Shown: positions 23,430 to 35,386 of the stretch, piece after piece | How positions within the stretch are numbered: the first letter of the stretch is position 1 | Layout: the number at the start of each line of letters is the position of its first letter | Origin: Sphagnum compactum | Lineage: Eukaryota > Bryophyta > Sphagnopsida > Sphagnales | Reading direction: 5' to 3' | Assembly: GCA_965153455.1 (NCBI GenBank) | Contig: OZ234504.1 | Location: forward strand, 2,480,001 to 2,544,000 | Length of the DNA: 64,000 bases | Translations under genes and position numbers: made by a program | Notes under the pieces: generated by a model | Database searches by the model: none | What the model was told of the DNA's origin: nothing | What the model saw: the letters and a program-made list of their open reading frames with translations, nothing else

Positions 23430-26345
23430 GAGAGACGTTCCTTCTTTCTCATTGTTTTGTGTAGCATATATCCTGCTACGGTAGTTTGCTCCAGCAATAC
23501 AATCCGATTTTGTGTCCATCACTATGGTTTCCAGAGAAGCAAAGCATTCATTATATAGTTGAGTGTCAGTAATGATAGCTGATGAAACTATAGATTAACA
23601 GGCACACATTTACCTTGTGGCCTTCAGAACCATTGCTGCTCCTCATAGCCCAGGAGGTTTGCAGCTCAAAATCTGCAACTCTTGCAAACACTTCAGAAAG
23701 CTCTTCTGTCTGAGCTTGAGCTTGATGCAAAAACATTCAAATCCAAATTGAAAGAGCTTTTACAAAGCTCCCTAGTAGTTCAATCCTTTGCCTTGGGTGA
23801 TCCCAGAACACTGTCTGTAGCTCCAAATCACAGGGATCAAAGCATTTGATTGATCAACAATAATGAGATACAAATGTAACATACAGCTTTTGTACAGATT
23901 GCAGTGTAATAGACTGAGAGTTGTGCTTTCTGGTTTCAACTGTATGATCTTTGCAGTAAGATTTCTCACTTCCAAGAGGTCTCAAAGGAGAAGAAGCAAC
24001 CCAAATCGATCACTCTCCACCTTGCTTCTGACATCGTCCAAGATTTGTTCAAACTCTAGAACAGTGCAGGAAATTGTCTGATGAATTCGCAAGTCTTCTA
24101 GCCATGCATTCTGCTCCTCATCCTTGTCCTGATTGTTCCCCATGCATTGGGACTGGTAAGCCTGAAACAAACCTGCTTCCTTTGTTTTCCATTGAAGAAA
24201 TTGGATGTTCTCAAACCTGGTTGCTTTTTCTGTTTTCCTTCGTGCATTGTTGCATTGTTGAAAAGCCGTAATAGCTTTCATGGACACTACTGGAACCTTC
24301 TTATACATCATCATCCCTTTTGCCGCAATTCACTGGCCAAGTTTTCCCACATGACTCTAGAATCCAGATGCTTTTGGGGATTGAAGCTCTGCTGGAGATC
24401 TACTCAAAACCGATGTGCAAATGTTGTTGCATGTATAGACTCCTTAATCAAGTTTCTAATACTCTGGGGTCCTAGAAGGGGCACAATGTTTTAAGTTTTA
24501 CAGTGGATGGCTACCCTCCAAAAATAGAGGCAAGGATCAAAAAGCTCAATAACATTGCTATTTGCTCAGGAAGGGTGTCAAGGTGAATTGGGTGAAATTC
24601 ACCAAGTCAAGTAGTAAAGACCAAACACTCCACACTAACAATATAGGCATGTTGTTCCCTTGTGCTTCTAGGTTGGTTTTGCCCCTTCCTAGGACCCCAT
24701 AGTTTGATGCATTTTGCCTTTGGGACATATTCATTAACACCAAACATTCTTGGATTCAAGCTTTCACCATAGACCCTCACTTGAAATGCTTGTATGATAG
24801 AACATGGCATGAGTCACCCTAACCAAGAAAAATTTCGAGCATTAGTTTTTTGGTCCATTGCCGTTCAAGTCTTACCACGATTGGCCCTAGGTATGCAATA
24901 TCCTCATCCATAGTTTGGCGAAAATTTAGTTCACTTTTGGAGTAGCCAATAAACATAAGTTTATGCCAAAAAAAATGGTTTAGCCAAAAGATATAAGTTT
25001 AGCCAAGAGATAAAAGTTTAGCTAGTAAGATATATAGGTTTCGTCAAAGAGATGAAAAAGAGATGAATCATCCAGCCCATCCTATGCACAACATGGTCAA
25101 CTGGTGCAGTCATGGAGGCTGGTTCACTCTGGTCGCTACCCTCTAGAACAGGCCCTGGTAAGTAGACCCCTGTCACTCCTTGTGGAACGTAAAGCACTGC
25201 CTGGCTTTTTCCTTTGTATTTTCATCTCCCTTACCTGCCTAAAAAAACCACTTGTTTTCAGCGAGTGGGTTTCTTCTTCTGCGGTGGAAGGTACCAGTCA
25301 GCCTGTTCACTATTTCTAAAAAGTGAAAAAATCCCAGCTCTGCTTTAAGTAGGAAAAGGACCAGAGTACATGCCCTTCTCCTATACGTGTTGTATTCTAA
25401 TGGTGGAACATGCCCCGCCTATTAAGATCAAACTGGGCCAAGAGTCACCCAGTGCACCATCCATCGGAAGCCTATTATGAAACCTGTTATAACTCAGTTG
25501 GTATCCAGAAATCTGGCAATTTGTCTTTCAAAAAATTTCAATATTTGAAGACTATAAAACCCAAAAAAGCACTCCTTTTATCTCTTCCATTTTTCTTTTA
25601 AAAATTCACTAGCTGGTGAAATTTCTCCCCAAAAAAAAGAAAAACCATATGGTTAGTACATAGGGTAAGGACTACAAGGTGGTTGTTGTTAGTAGGTAGT
25701 AAGAACTAAGAACAGCAACTGAGATAAACTACCATGGTTAGCTAGGGAAGAGGAACACAATGGAAAACTGTTTTCTGTCCACCTGCAACATCCATCCATT
25801 ATAGTGCACTGGCAGCAGCTGTTGGTTCACTCTGGCACTCTTCTCTTCTGAAAACATCAATGGCTTCACAATGTGCAAAGTCACTCACAATTTTCGCCCA
25901 TGAGCATCTTCTTGCAGCTTCCAGATTGTGAAGATGCATCCATCAGCTATATAGACTGAAGACATGGAAGTTGAGTTAGAGAACACCTACATATGGATGG
26001 GCTTGTGGTCACTGATTAACCAGCTGAAATGGAAATCATCGCATGGATTATGTTCATGGAAATCATCACATGTAGTAGTGATTCTGATAATGTGACTCCC
26101 AATTTCTAGCTGCATTTGGTCTCTAACCCTTCCTTCTTGAATCCTAAGGTTTTTTACATGTCCTGGAAGTACCCTAGTGTTGTAATTGAGCTTGCTGTTT
26201 GTTCACTATTTCATTCTCTACAAGAAAGTTGTCGAAGGTCTCTGAACCTGCAATAATACCCTATTTTTTGTTGCTGTTGTGCAAAAACACTCATCAGTTT
26301 TGGCTTCATCTCCTCATATATTGCTTATATACTTAATTACAGTCA
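23430..26345. other. Gene-poor stretch, no gene recognised
   Basis: 23430-23600 is probably the 3' untranslated region of the preceding gene. Around 23.95-24.3 kb both strands have open frames of about 110 residues with mixed composition. They match nothing I know and lack clear splice-supported continuation. 24950-25050 has five or six short tandem copies of a unit like AAGTTTAGCCAAGAGATA. The rest shows no structure. Confidence 0.4.
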
Positions 26346-26349
26346 TAGC

Positions 26350-26900
26350 AAGCTTACAACATGTTGTCAAATTTCTGTTGGAAATTGGACTATTGTCAGT
26401 GGATGCAGGGAAGGTGATCACAAGATTTCCACAGATTACTGGCTCTCATGTGGATGCCAAACTTAAATTGATGATGATTACTTTGTTGACATTGGGGTGA
26501 TCAATTTTGGGATACTAGTTGTTCAGTCGCCACAAACCTTAGGATTAAAGCCTGGAGCTCCACATTAAGCCAACAATTACTTTTTTATTGGAATTGGGGT
26601 TTTCTACATAAGAGATCACAAATATTGTTCGTCAGCTCCCACAACTGCTTGGTCTGAATGTGGAGGGAAAGTATCCACTCAAAGTGGGACTACTTCTTGA
26701 GATTGGACAGATTAAGGTCAGAATTGGTTGATTTTCCTCAGTATTTTGGGTATAGCTTAGAGAAAAGCATCAAGCCTATGTGTGAAATCCTGTAATTGAA
26801 TGGGCTTTTGTGGATGCTGAACCGAATACTAAGCACTACAGAAACTGCATTGAGGAAGATGTTAAGAAAGATTCTAAGCATGGCATGGAATCATTGCTTA
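26350..26900 (+). pseudogene. mTERF-domain protein relic
   Basis: Fragments in three frames follow the roughly 30-residue mTERF helical repeat: VKFLLEIGLLSVDAGKVITR with FPQITG (about 26365-26445), TITFLLELGFST then NIVRQLPQLLGLNVEGKYPL (about 26570-26690), and FPQYFGYSLEKSIKPMCEIL (about 26733-26792). The last is a hallmark string near the C-terminus of these proteins. In-frame stops and at least two frameshifts separate them. mTERF proteins regulate organellar gene expression in plants. This copy is not functional and its 5' part is not recognisable. Confidence 0.7.
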
Positions 26901-29020
26901 GGAAATTAGACCCTTAATGAGCAGTTTCATCCCTTATCTTAAGTACTTTACAAATATCTCTAGTATAATACCTTGTCTGGCTCACCATTGGGCCTGCCTT
27001 TGTCATCTCAGGTGGAGTTACATACATCTCCTGATCTGAAAATTTCAAGTTTCTGATTTTTTACAGATTTTTTGAGTTATGTGTTATGTCAATCTGGAGA
27101 CGCGAGTACCATGTACAACAAATTTGAAGTCACCCATTTGTAAACTAAGTGAATGGTAGGTGGGTGTTTCTTCTTCACTACCTGGCAGTATAGCCTCGTA
27201 GTACAACTATTCTACAGTTGTCTTGAGAAATGCAGATTCTTACCCTCAATTATAAATGGTCAATGGCAGTAGCTGGTGATTCCACCTGTTTCTTACAGCT
27301 TGATGTTTCCCCCTGTTTGCTAGCTCTTGGCACCAAACCCAGCCAGCTCAACCAATGCAATATTATAATGGCTTTTTTAAAGCTCTTGTTGTACAACCTT
27401 GTACAGCCAATCCCAAATGGCTAAGACAAATGAAGTTAACCTGGTCCTTGAAACAATTGATCTTTGTTGTGAGTTTCTATGTTACCAAAAGCAAGCAAAT
27501 CAGATTGATTGCAACAAAAAAGTACTTACTGTACTAGAACCAGCAAAGAGGAGTTCATTGAAAGAGTAAAATATTATCAAACTTTGGTTGATTGTGCAGA
27601 GAAGCCAGCAATGCTTTGGAGGACCCAACATCTTTTTATTTCTGACGTATAGATGGATGGACACCAACCCCTGCTTTACACTAAAACATTTCTCTTTGTA
27701 ATTTCCTTGGTAATAAGTCTGTTATAACAAATCTTGTGGGCCACATTCACAAGAGTTTGATTAGAAGAGAGCTTAAAATGTAACAACACCACCTTGTGCA
27801 TGTGTGCGTTTGGCAAATCTTGGAGACATAACTTTTTCGAGGTGGAACCACATGAGTTTCTCATGTTATTCCAACATTACCTCTAAGTATGTGAAGCAAC
27901 ATTCTCAAGGCAGCTGGATGCAAAGGAGGGCCCATCATGTGGTGACTAGTAGCCCTTTGGAGGAGCAAGAGGCCCATCCAAATTACAGTGATCATCATAC
28001 TCTCTGTGTGTGTTGGAAACTAGCATAGGCTCAAAATTAGTGCAGTCTTCTTAAGTTGATTATTTGTGTAAAAAACTCAAAAAAGAAGGCTCAAAATGAG
28101 CTCAAGATAGAGAGGTTCACTACACATATGAATGTGGGTTTTTAGCTCTAAATCATCTACAAAGAATTTGGTTCATTGTTCACACAATTTTGTCACACAC
28201 TACTAATATGGCTTTTTTCTTCATAAAATATGTCTTTAGACAACTTTTAGACTGGGAGGTTTCAAAATTAGTGTGAGAAACACACACTAATTAATCTCAA
28301 TGATAGATTAGTTGAGCTGAAATGGCATACATTCTGACATACATACATACATTTCATTGTTGGATGGCAGTTTGTTTCGGGTGGGAAACTACTTACCCCT
28401 GGCGCATCAAGCTGCTTTATTGCCATTTTCTTCTAACCAGCCTGCATGCTGGCAATGAACAGGCTTCTCTGGAAGAGAGATGTACAAAAGGACAAGGCTA
28501 CAAGGACTATATATCTCTGTGTCCTCTCATGCACTGAAAAAAACATGTAAGTACCCAACCAACACATTTTGTTGGTCTTGCTGCTCAGCTGCAACACCAT
28601 AACCCGGGGGATGATGCTGCAACTAGTGGACTACTTCATGTGTGGGGGATTTGAACATGTGGGGAGGGAGGCAGGGAGGGAGGGAGGGAGTAAATTAATA
28701 AGTAGCAGATGGTATGGACATTCTTACCAAACTTTTGTGTACAATAACATGCAGTTGTCATGTTGTGATGACTCCTGAGCTTTTTGCCACTTGAAAGCTA
28801 GTAGTAGCTACCATGAGACATTTTTTGTGTCTCTCTCACATTTTAGCTCATTCTCTCACATTTTGTCATTCTCTTAACATTTTAGCTTGTTCTCTCATCC
28901 ATGAAATGCCATGCCCCATTACAAAGACTTTTGACAACAATATATCATCAACAACAAATAATTTGTTGTTTCGTTGTTTGTCATCACCGTGATCACTAGG
29001 CTAATATTTGCGGGTTTTTT
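26901..29020. other. Intergenic, no gene recognised
   Basis: Contains a (GGGA)n run near 28665-28690 and repeated CTCTCACATTTT phrases at about 28835-28890. The open frames are short and composition-driven. Confidence 0.45.
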
Positions 29021-29331
29021 GGCCTTGCCTACCAAGGCAAGAATATTGTGTTTAGATTCACTATAGAGTATAGTAGCTTAAGGATTTTGGCCCCTAAGGT
29101 AGTAGGTCTATTTTTATATGTGGATTTATGAAAGATGATATTTTGACTTGTTTTGAAACTTGAGATTAGTTATAAGAGTTATGATATCTTGAAGGATTTT
29201 GGTTTGTTGTAGAGGACTTTTTTGAAGAATATATTTTTGCATGGTGAAATATTTGAATTTCCATAATTCTTCTTTTGCCTTAAGATACTTTTTAATGTAA
29301 AATGGCAAGGCCACAATGTGACACACCCCTT
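29021..29331. repeat. Dispersed roughly 330-bp repeat, copy 1
   Basis: Nearly the same sequence in the same orientation occurs at 54132-54481. Both begin GGCCTTGCC, share GATATTGTGTTTAGATTCA (with variants), GAGTATAGTAGCTTAA and GATACTTTTTAATGTAAAAT, contain GGCAAGGCC near the end and finish TGTGACACACCCCTT. GGCCTTGCC and GGCAAGGCC are inverted relative to each other, suggesting a MITE-type non-autonomous element. No coding potential. Confidence 0.8.
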
Positions 29332-31260
29332 GTTTTTACCATGTTTCTTTCAATCACCAAACATTCTAATGTCGTGGGTTTCATCCATTTCATAGAGTGA
29401 CTAGATAACACCAATCAATTGACCTTTTGTAGCCAGGTGTTTTGTGGAAAGGGTAATACGTGGGAGGTGGAATGTGAGGGTGGTCGCTTGCATGCATCGT
29501 CACAATGTCCAAATTGTGAGAGTAAGATTCTTGCAACCCCATTAACCCTAGTTGAATTTGACTATGGCCTCACAATTCACTATGCCCCTTGCCATTAGCC
29601 TAGGCCAAAATAGCTGATGAACACAATTAGGAATAGTTGGTCTGCATTGGGAATTTCACCAAAATGTGAAAAATGTTTTGGGGTTCCATCTTCTACGGAG
29701 GCTTTTTTTTTTTTTTTTTGGAAAATTTTGAAAAAAAATTATTTAAAAAAAAGCATGGTTTTTGGACTCGGTTCCAACGTTTTTGTTTGTGCAAAATTTA
29801 GCCAAAATGCAAAAGTAAGAATAAAATCACCAAATTTCAAGAATAAAATTCTTGGAATTCTTTTGCCCACATTTGGAGTTTGCTTTTAACTTAGTAGCAT
29901 TTTTTTAAACTAGTTTTTTTTTTTTCAGTTTAGATAGTTTCTAAAAACCTATCATCACTTAATGCTAAATTCCTCTTAGGATGTTAGCCAATGACACAAC
30001 ATCTTAAATTTGATAATAAAAAAATCACTAGACTTAGAGAGCACATGTTCCTATAGGTTGTCAAACAACAACAGGATTACCTTCTCAACTATCCTACTTG
30101 TTTTGTTGATGTCTAATGCTAAATCTTAGGAAGGAGGTGAGCAAAGGGGAATGGAAAAGGTCGGCTTTGAGAGAAATTTGACAAAGTCTGGTGTTCCCAT
30201 CATGCAATCTGCGCACGGGATGGACAGAAAATTAGATCGTGTTATCATCTTCGTATGAGTGATAAGGTTATTTGGTAGTAGTGTTGTGGGTCTTAATTTA
30301 ATAGTTGGAGTTGGTTTTTTCTCCCAGTTTCTTGTAGTTCTAGTCCTTTCTGCAATGGATTTCCATTTGCTCCAAAACAAATCAAAAATCAAAAATTTCA
30401 ATGTTTGCAAGTGATTGCATTTTTTAACTAGTCGAAGCATTGCCTTCAAGCATTACCATGGGTTGAAAATGTCTAAAAGCATTCGATAAGCCATCACTAA
30501 CTTAGTTCTTGAATCCTTTCATGTCCTTAACAAATTCTTCTTATGCAGCAAAACCTATTTCACAAAGAATAAATAATAATATTTTACAATTAGGCATTAT
30601 ACTAACTAATGAAGCCAATGTGCTTGAGAGTTTCTTTCAGAGTTTTACAATGGCAGTTAAGTATTTTTCAAAAATTTCAGCAATTTCAAAAACAATTAAA
30701 TAATGCCTAACCACCTTAGGTACTATAGTAACTATGAATAAATATATATATATTTACACTTCAAATTTATTTTTGATAATTTGATTTGCATTTACTTGAC
30801 ATGTTTATCAAAAACCATTCATAGTGATATAAACCATCTATTTACCTAGTAGATAGGTACCTAGTGTTTTACCTATGGTACGTACCTATAGATGGGACCT
30901 ACTCGTTACACAATGGGTTACCAAGTAGGTCTAAACTCTGTTAAGGTTTTCATCCACTGGATGGTGTGCACATCTCAAGATCAGCCTACCTATGTATGAA
31001 AGCAAGTTAAAGAAAACATTCTGAAACCCTAACCCTAAAATGAAACCCTAAAAACTGTCCCTCTCACGTTGTACTATAGTTTGATTTCTTTAAGAAAAAT
31101 TAAACAAAATAATACATTAAATAAGTGTTTTTTGCAATTTTTAGATGGGTTACCTTTAAGGGGTTTTGATTCTATGGAGTTTTTTTATGTTCTCAATGTG
31201 TTCCCCAAGATGTTCCCAATAGCACCACTGTTCAGCCCTTCACCTTTGATCAAAGTTGTG
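29332..31260. other. Intergenic AT-rich DNA with repeat fragments
   Basis: 29700-29860 carries the degenerate A/T-rich repeat also visible near 6.5, 33.7 and 38.6 kb. 30840-30920 has a palindromic patch built on TAGGTACCTA and GGTACGTACCTATAG. CCCTAA/CCCTAAA motifs lie at about 31025-31050. No gene is supported. Confidence 0.4.
30535..30735. repeat. Dispersed repeat, copy 1 of 2
   Basis: Matches 48350-48530 in the same orientation. Shared phrases include TAATAATATTTTACAA, TGTGCTTGAGAGTTTCTTTC, TTTCAGCAATT, TGCCTAACCA and TAGGTACTAT. Noncoding. Confidence 0.75.
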
Positions 31261-32339
31261 AACTTTCATAACTAGGGTTTTCTTTTTTGAATATGTGATA
31301 TAGCATAAGTTGCCATCCTCCATAAGATGATTTAGCCAAATTTGGCTACAAAAATTTATGAAAGTAGAAACATGTACATATATTTTTGTTTTGTAGGTAT
31401 GTAATGTAAAATCTTGGCAATTCAGGCCAAAAAAGAAATCTAAATTTGGCAATTGGAAACCCAAAAAGCACTGATTTCTTGCCAGAAAAAAACATTCACC
31501 AGGTTGCAAAGTTTTGCCACAAAATGAAACGATATTTATAACATATATATATATGTGATCCAAAGGAAAGCATTTCATTTGTTTTATCTTGATGGCATGA
31601 ACTTTGAGATGCACCTCATAATTACCTTATACAAATTAACATCCACGCTCACAGAATGGGGTACTAGTGTAGGTGAAAATGGGGGATAAACACCATATTT
31701 TTTTTTTAAAATCTTGACAGCCAATGAAACAAGGCAGAAAGCAAGCCAAAATGCCAAAGAAATTTCATTTGGCGAGAGGTGGCGAGGCTGATTTTTGTGG
31801 ATTTTGTTTTGGAGAGACATAAGAGGGTGAAGCCAATGCGTTGCCAGCCACCTAAATGATAGTTGGTTGAAGTCACTAAGTGAGAATTATAAAATAGCTT
31901 CAGCTCTATTTGGGCATTAAACCAAAAGAAAGCGACACAACCTTGATTTTCTTTCTTTCTTTCTTCTTCTTGTCCACTTATAGAGTGTGCAATTATGCAC
32001 CCCAAAAACATTCAATTAATGCTGAAGCTGTTCATGTACTACAATACATAGAACATACATGGAGTAAATCCATGGATCACAAAAAGGCAAGGGAATCGAA
32101 TCATCATAGATATGCACAACTTATAATACCGAGATATGTATGTACATACATACATGCATATGTTGCCCTTCTTTAGTATATGTAATGGGGTTCATCAAAA
32201 TCTTAAAAATAAAATTTCTGAAAACTACAAGAAATAAATATTTCTGAAGGGCAAAATCATGGCCTATGCACAACTCTTTCTAAATAGAATTATTTGCAAT
32301 AGTGTCCACGTCTTTTGCTAATAAGAGGGATATTCTTTG

Positions 32340-33492
32340 TATATATATACTAGTTTGAACCCCGTGCCTAATGCACAGGTGTGTTATTTCAACAATGTTT
32401 GGTTCATGTTTTAGTTTTAAAAAAAAGCTTTTATCTTTTTTATTTTTTATTTTTATGTGTTTTCTGTTTTTATTATTATTTTGTATAATAAAAATAAAGT
32501 GTTTCTTTTTCACTTTTGTATTTTTGTTTATTTGGATGCAAGTTTGAAGTTTGGAGAAAGAAGACACACCTCATTCTTTTTCAAGTAGGGTTTTTCTTCA
32601 TTATTATAAGTTTTATTTTTTCTTATTTTCTACTCTTTATTTGATTTCTTCTTTTTTGTAAATTTTTTTCTTTTAAAATGATTTTACTGTATTTCCCTTT
32701 CCTTGTTTCATTTGTTTCCATTCCTTTTCTATAGTTTTTGTGTTTTTACTGTTTTTTGTTTATGTTTGTTTCATGTTTTAATTTTCTATTCTTATTTTGT
32801 CTATCTTCATTTTTTTTCTAATTTTATGCGTTTATTTATTTATTTAGTTTCTATTTTCTTTTCCAAAAAAATCTAGTTTTTCTAATATGTTTTATAATAA
32901 AAATAATTTTTAAAAAACTTCTTTATTTTTGTTTGATTTGATGCACGTTTGAAGTTTGGAAAAAGAAGACAAACCTCATTTTTTTTCAAATATGGTTTTT
33001 TTTCTCTTTCTTTTGCTCTCTGTTTTGTTTCTTATTTTTTGTCATCTATTTTTTAATTTTCTCTTAAGATTATTTTACTAGATTTCCCTTTTTTGTTTCA
33101 TGTTTAAGTGTTTACAAAAAGTTTCTAATTGTTAAAGTGTTTTTCTGTTTTTATTTTTTTTCTAGTTTTTCCCTTTTTTAAATATATATTTGTTCTGTTT
33201 GGATGGATGACGAGACGGACGACGGGATGGATGACGGACGGATGGACAGAGGGATGACGGGACGGATGGACGACGTTGTTTGTTTGGATGACGGGACGAA
33301 CGACGAGATGGATGACGGATGGATGGACAGAGGGACGACGGGACGGATGGACGACGCTGTTTGGATGGATGACGGGACGAACGACAGGATGGATGACGGA
33401 CGGATGGACAGAGGGACGGCGGGACGAATGAACGACGGGACGGATTCAGGGGAAGCTTGATTTTTCATCCCGACGTCCTTTACTATATGTAA
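32340..33492. mobile_element. Possible non-autonomous element with T-rich body
   Basis: Starts near TATATATACTAGTTTGAACC followed by the small palindrome-like CCCCGTGCCTAATGCACAGG, and stops near TTTACTATATGTAATA. In between, T-rich sequence holds a direct repeat of about 75 bases (32524-32600 against 32936-33010, sharing GTTTGAAGTTTGG and AAGAAGAC). The body ends with the GACGGGACGG minisatellite. The ends are inferred from sequence character; no target duplication was established. Confidence 0.35.
33200..33455. repeat. Minisatellite, about 3 units of roughly 82 bp
   Basis: A unit containing GACGGACGGATGGACAGAGG, then GACGGGACGGATGGACGACG, then TGTTTGGATG recurs with starts near 33230, 33312 and 33395. 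It is built of smaller GGATGGACGAC-like modules. The array is free of stops in one frame on each strand: plus is Asp/Arg/Gly/Met-rich, minus is Ser/Pro/Ile-rich. This follows from the repeat composition and is not evidence of coding. Confidence 0.9.
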
Positions 33493-33956
33493 TATGAAGT
33501 CTAACGCGTCGAGTTATAGTTATAAAATGCATTTCAAATTGCTTACTTGTGAAAGGATATGTGTTCACAAGAGGTTGAACTAATTTTTATTTTATTTTTC
33601 GACCCCACCCTAACACACTTTGAAAGATTTAGGGTTTATTTAACCCAAATGGAGATCTATAAACAATTTATAAATGCTTGCATACTTCAACCCTTGGAAC
33701 TATATTAAAAAATATAGAAAAAATGCTATATTAAAAAGTTAAAAGTGCAAATTTTCTGAGAGATTTAGTAGCCAGAAATTCGACAAAAATGTAAGAAAAA
33801 TCACCAGGTTTCTATATGAGTTTGTAGCCAAATCTGGCTAAATCTTCCTGTGGATGATTGCCACTTTTGTTACATCACAAAAGAAAAAAGAAAAAGCCTG
33901 CACAACACTGCCAGCCAGCCTTCTGCATCTCTTGTGGCCAGGCCAATCATCTCCCC

Positions 33957-34175
33957 TGCCTGCCTGCCTGCCTGCTTGCTTGCCTGCTTGCCTCCCTCCC
34001 TCCCTCCCTGCCTGGCTGCTGCTGCTGCTGTGCTGCTGCTATGGTTGCAGCTGCATGATCATGATCATCATCTTCTGCACTGTTCTGATGCACAGCCACG
34101 TCCTTGCAGCACCTTCCTTCCTTGGCTACTACCCATTTGCACCACATTTGCATTCATTGCTAGCTCCACTCACAT

Positions 34176-34207
<32 letters not shown>

Positions 34208-34375
34208 CAGAGAGGGAGAGAGAGAGAGAGAGAGCTGAAACAACAACAACAACAACAACAACAAAAAATCTCATCGACGTATGTAGTCCCCCACTTCAGC
34301 TGTTAATTCTTTATTGCTTTCCTTTGCTGCTGCTGCTGTTGTATCTCTTCTTCTTCTTCTTCTTCTTCTGTTTTG
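33957..34375. repeat. Cluster of microsatellites
   Basis: In order: (CTGC)n/(CTTG)n/(CTCC)n at 33957-34014, (CTG)n at 34016-34040, (ACAG)n at about 34174-34205, (GA)n at 34210-34235, (CAA)n at about 34238-34266 and (CTT)n at about 34347-34370. Such a density of different simple repeats within 420 bases is unusual for the window. Confidence 0.9.
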
Positions 34376-34920
34376 GGTCTTTTTCTTTTGGGCTTTTAAC
34401 TTTGGCTTTCCAGTTGCTCTTATTTGAGTTTTGAGGAACTCGATCCTTGCCTGCTGCAGACGTCAGACTTCTTACAAGTGGTTCAAGAGCATCATCATCA
34501 CTCGCAAAGCGCAAAAACCAAACAGAGGTGCAGAGTCTTTATTATTAATCCTTTTTTTTGTTTTTCTTCTTTTGTTTCTTGGCTGCTACTGCTGCAGCAT
34601 CAGATCCGAAACCCCCCAGCTCTTAGAAATAAATGTTGCTGCTTTCTGCCGCTTGTATCATCAGGTATTAGCAAAACTGCAAACGGAGATGTTATACCTT
34701 GCAATGTACATAAGGAGGAGAAGACAGATCAAAGAATAGAACTGCAATATTAGTGCAGTATATATTTTGCACTACTACTGGCAGCTTCTTGTTGTTGTTT
34801 TTCCTCCTCCTCCTCCTTCTTCCTTCTTCCTGGTGGGCTGCATGTCCTCCAGGCATACTAGAGCTTCTTTCTTGTGAGCTCTGATCTCTGGTCCTCCTCA
34901 TACTAGAACCCTACCTACCC

Positions 34921-35115
34921 AAACAATCATCTTCTTTGTGCAACTTCTTCATGTGCTCTGATGATCTCTCTACTTTCTCCTCATATAAGTCTTGATCAAA
35001 CTTCTGCAAGCAACTATCATCTTAATTCTTCATGCAACTTCTTCATGTTCTCTGATGATCTCTCAGCTAGTTCCTCTTCATAGTCTAGATCAACCCACCA
35101 CAAGCAATAATCATC
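34921..35115. repeat. Tandem duplication of roughly 90 bp upstream of the early nodulin-like gene
   Basis: ATCATCTT...TGCAACTTCTTCATGT...CTCTGATGATCTCTC...CTCCTC...AGATCAA...CAAGC occurs twice with about 90-base spacing, and a third start (AATAATCATCTTCAGCTTCATG) follows. The region precedes the start codon at 35387 and could be leader, leader intron or promoter. Confidence 0.65.
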
Positions 35116-35386
35116 TTCAGCTTCATGTAAGTTGCATCAGGAGTGATGGTGCTTCGCGCTTCAGTATCAAAGTCTGAAAGGACAAGATCCGACTGCAATG
35201 CACACTGAGGAATGCTTAGGTTGCATTCTTTGCATTGGGTTTCTTGCTTGAGAACTGCAATGTATTAGCTGGAAACAATTGTGTGCATGGTGGGTAAATT
35301 CTATCAGGAGTTTAATATTGAGATGTTATGTAGATCTATTGGTGCAGCTCTAACATCCATGATGAAAAATATGGGATGTTTTATAA

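Larger units (their letters stand above)
31262..33897. repeat. Inverted repeat pair flanking 2.5 kb
   Basis: 31262-31345 is the inverted, diverged counterpart of about 33826-33897: GTAGCCAAATCTGGCTAAATC on the plus strand at 33826 mirrors GATTTAGCCAAATTTGGCTAC near 31325-31345, and the similarity continues outward. The interval contains a T-rich section and the 33.2-kb minisatellite. It may be two oppositely oriented members of the same repeat family rather than the ends of one transposon. Confidence 0.5.

Noticed and set aside
23945-24314. About 110-codon minus-strand frame
   Set aside because: Composition is protein-like but no family, no clear splice partners, and the plus strand is similarly open. 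Left unannotated pending transcript data.
33178-33468. Overlapping open frames on both strands with protein-level repeats
   Set aside because: Openness follows from the minisatellite unit lacking stop trinucleotides; no start context, splice signals or recognisable protein.
33850-34760. Long open frames of 100-194 codons on the plus strand
   Set aside because: They run through (CTGC)n, (CTG)n, (ACAG)n, (GA)n and (CTT)n simple repeats; composition explains the absence of stops.
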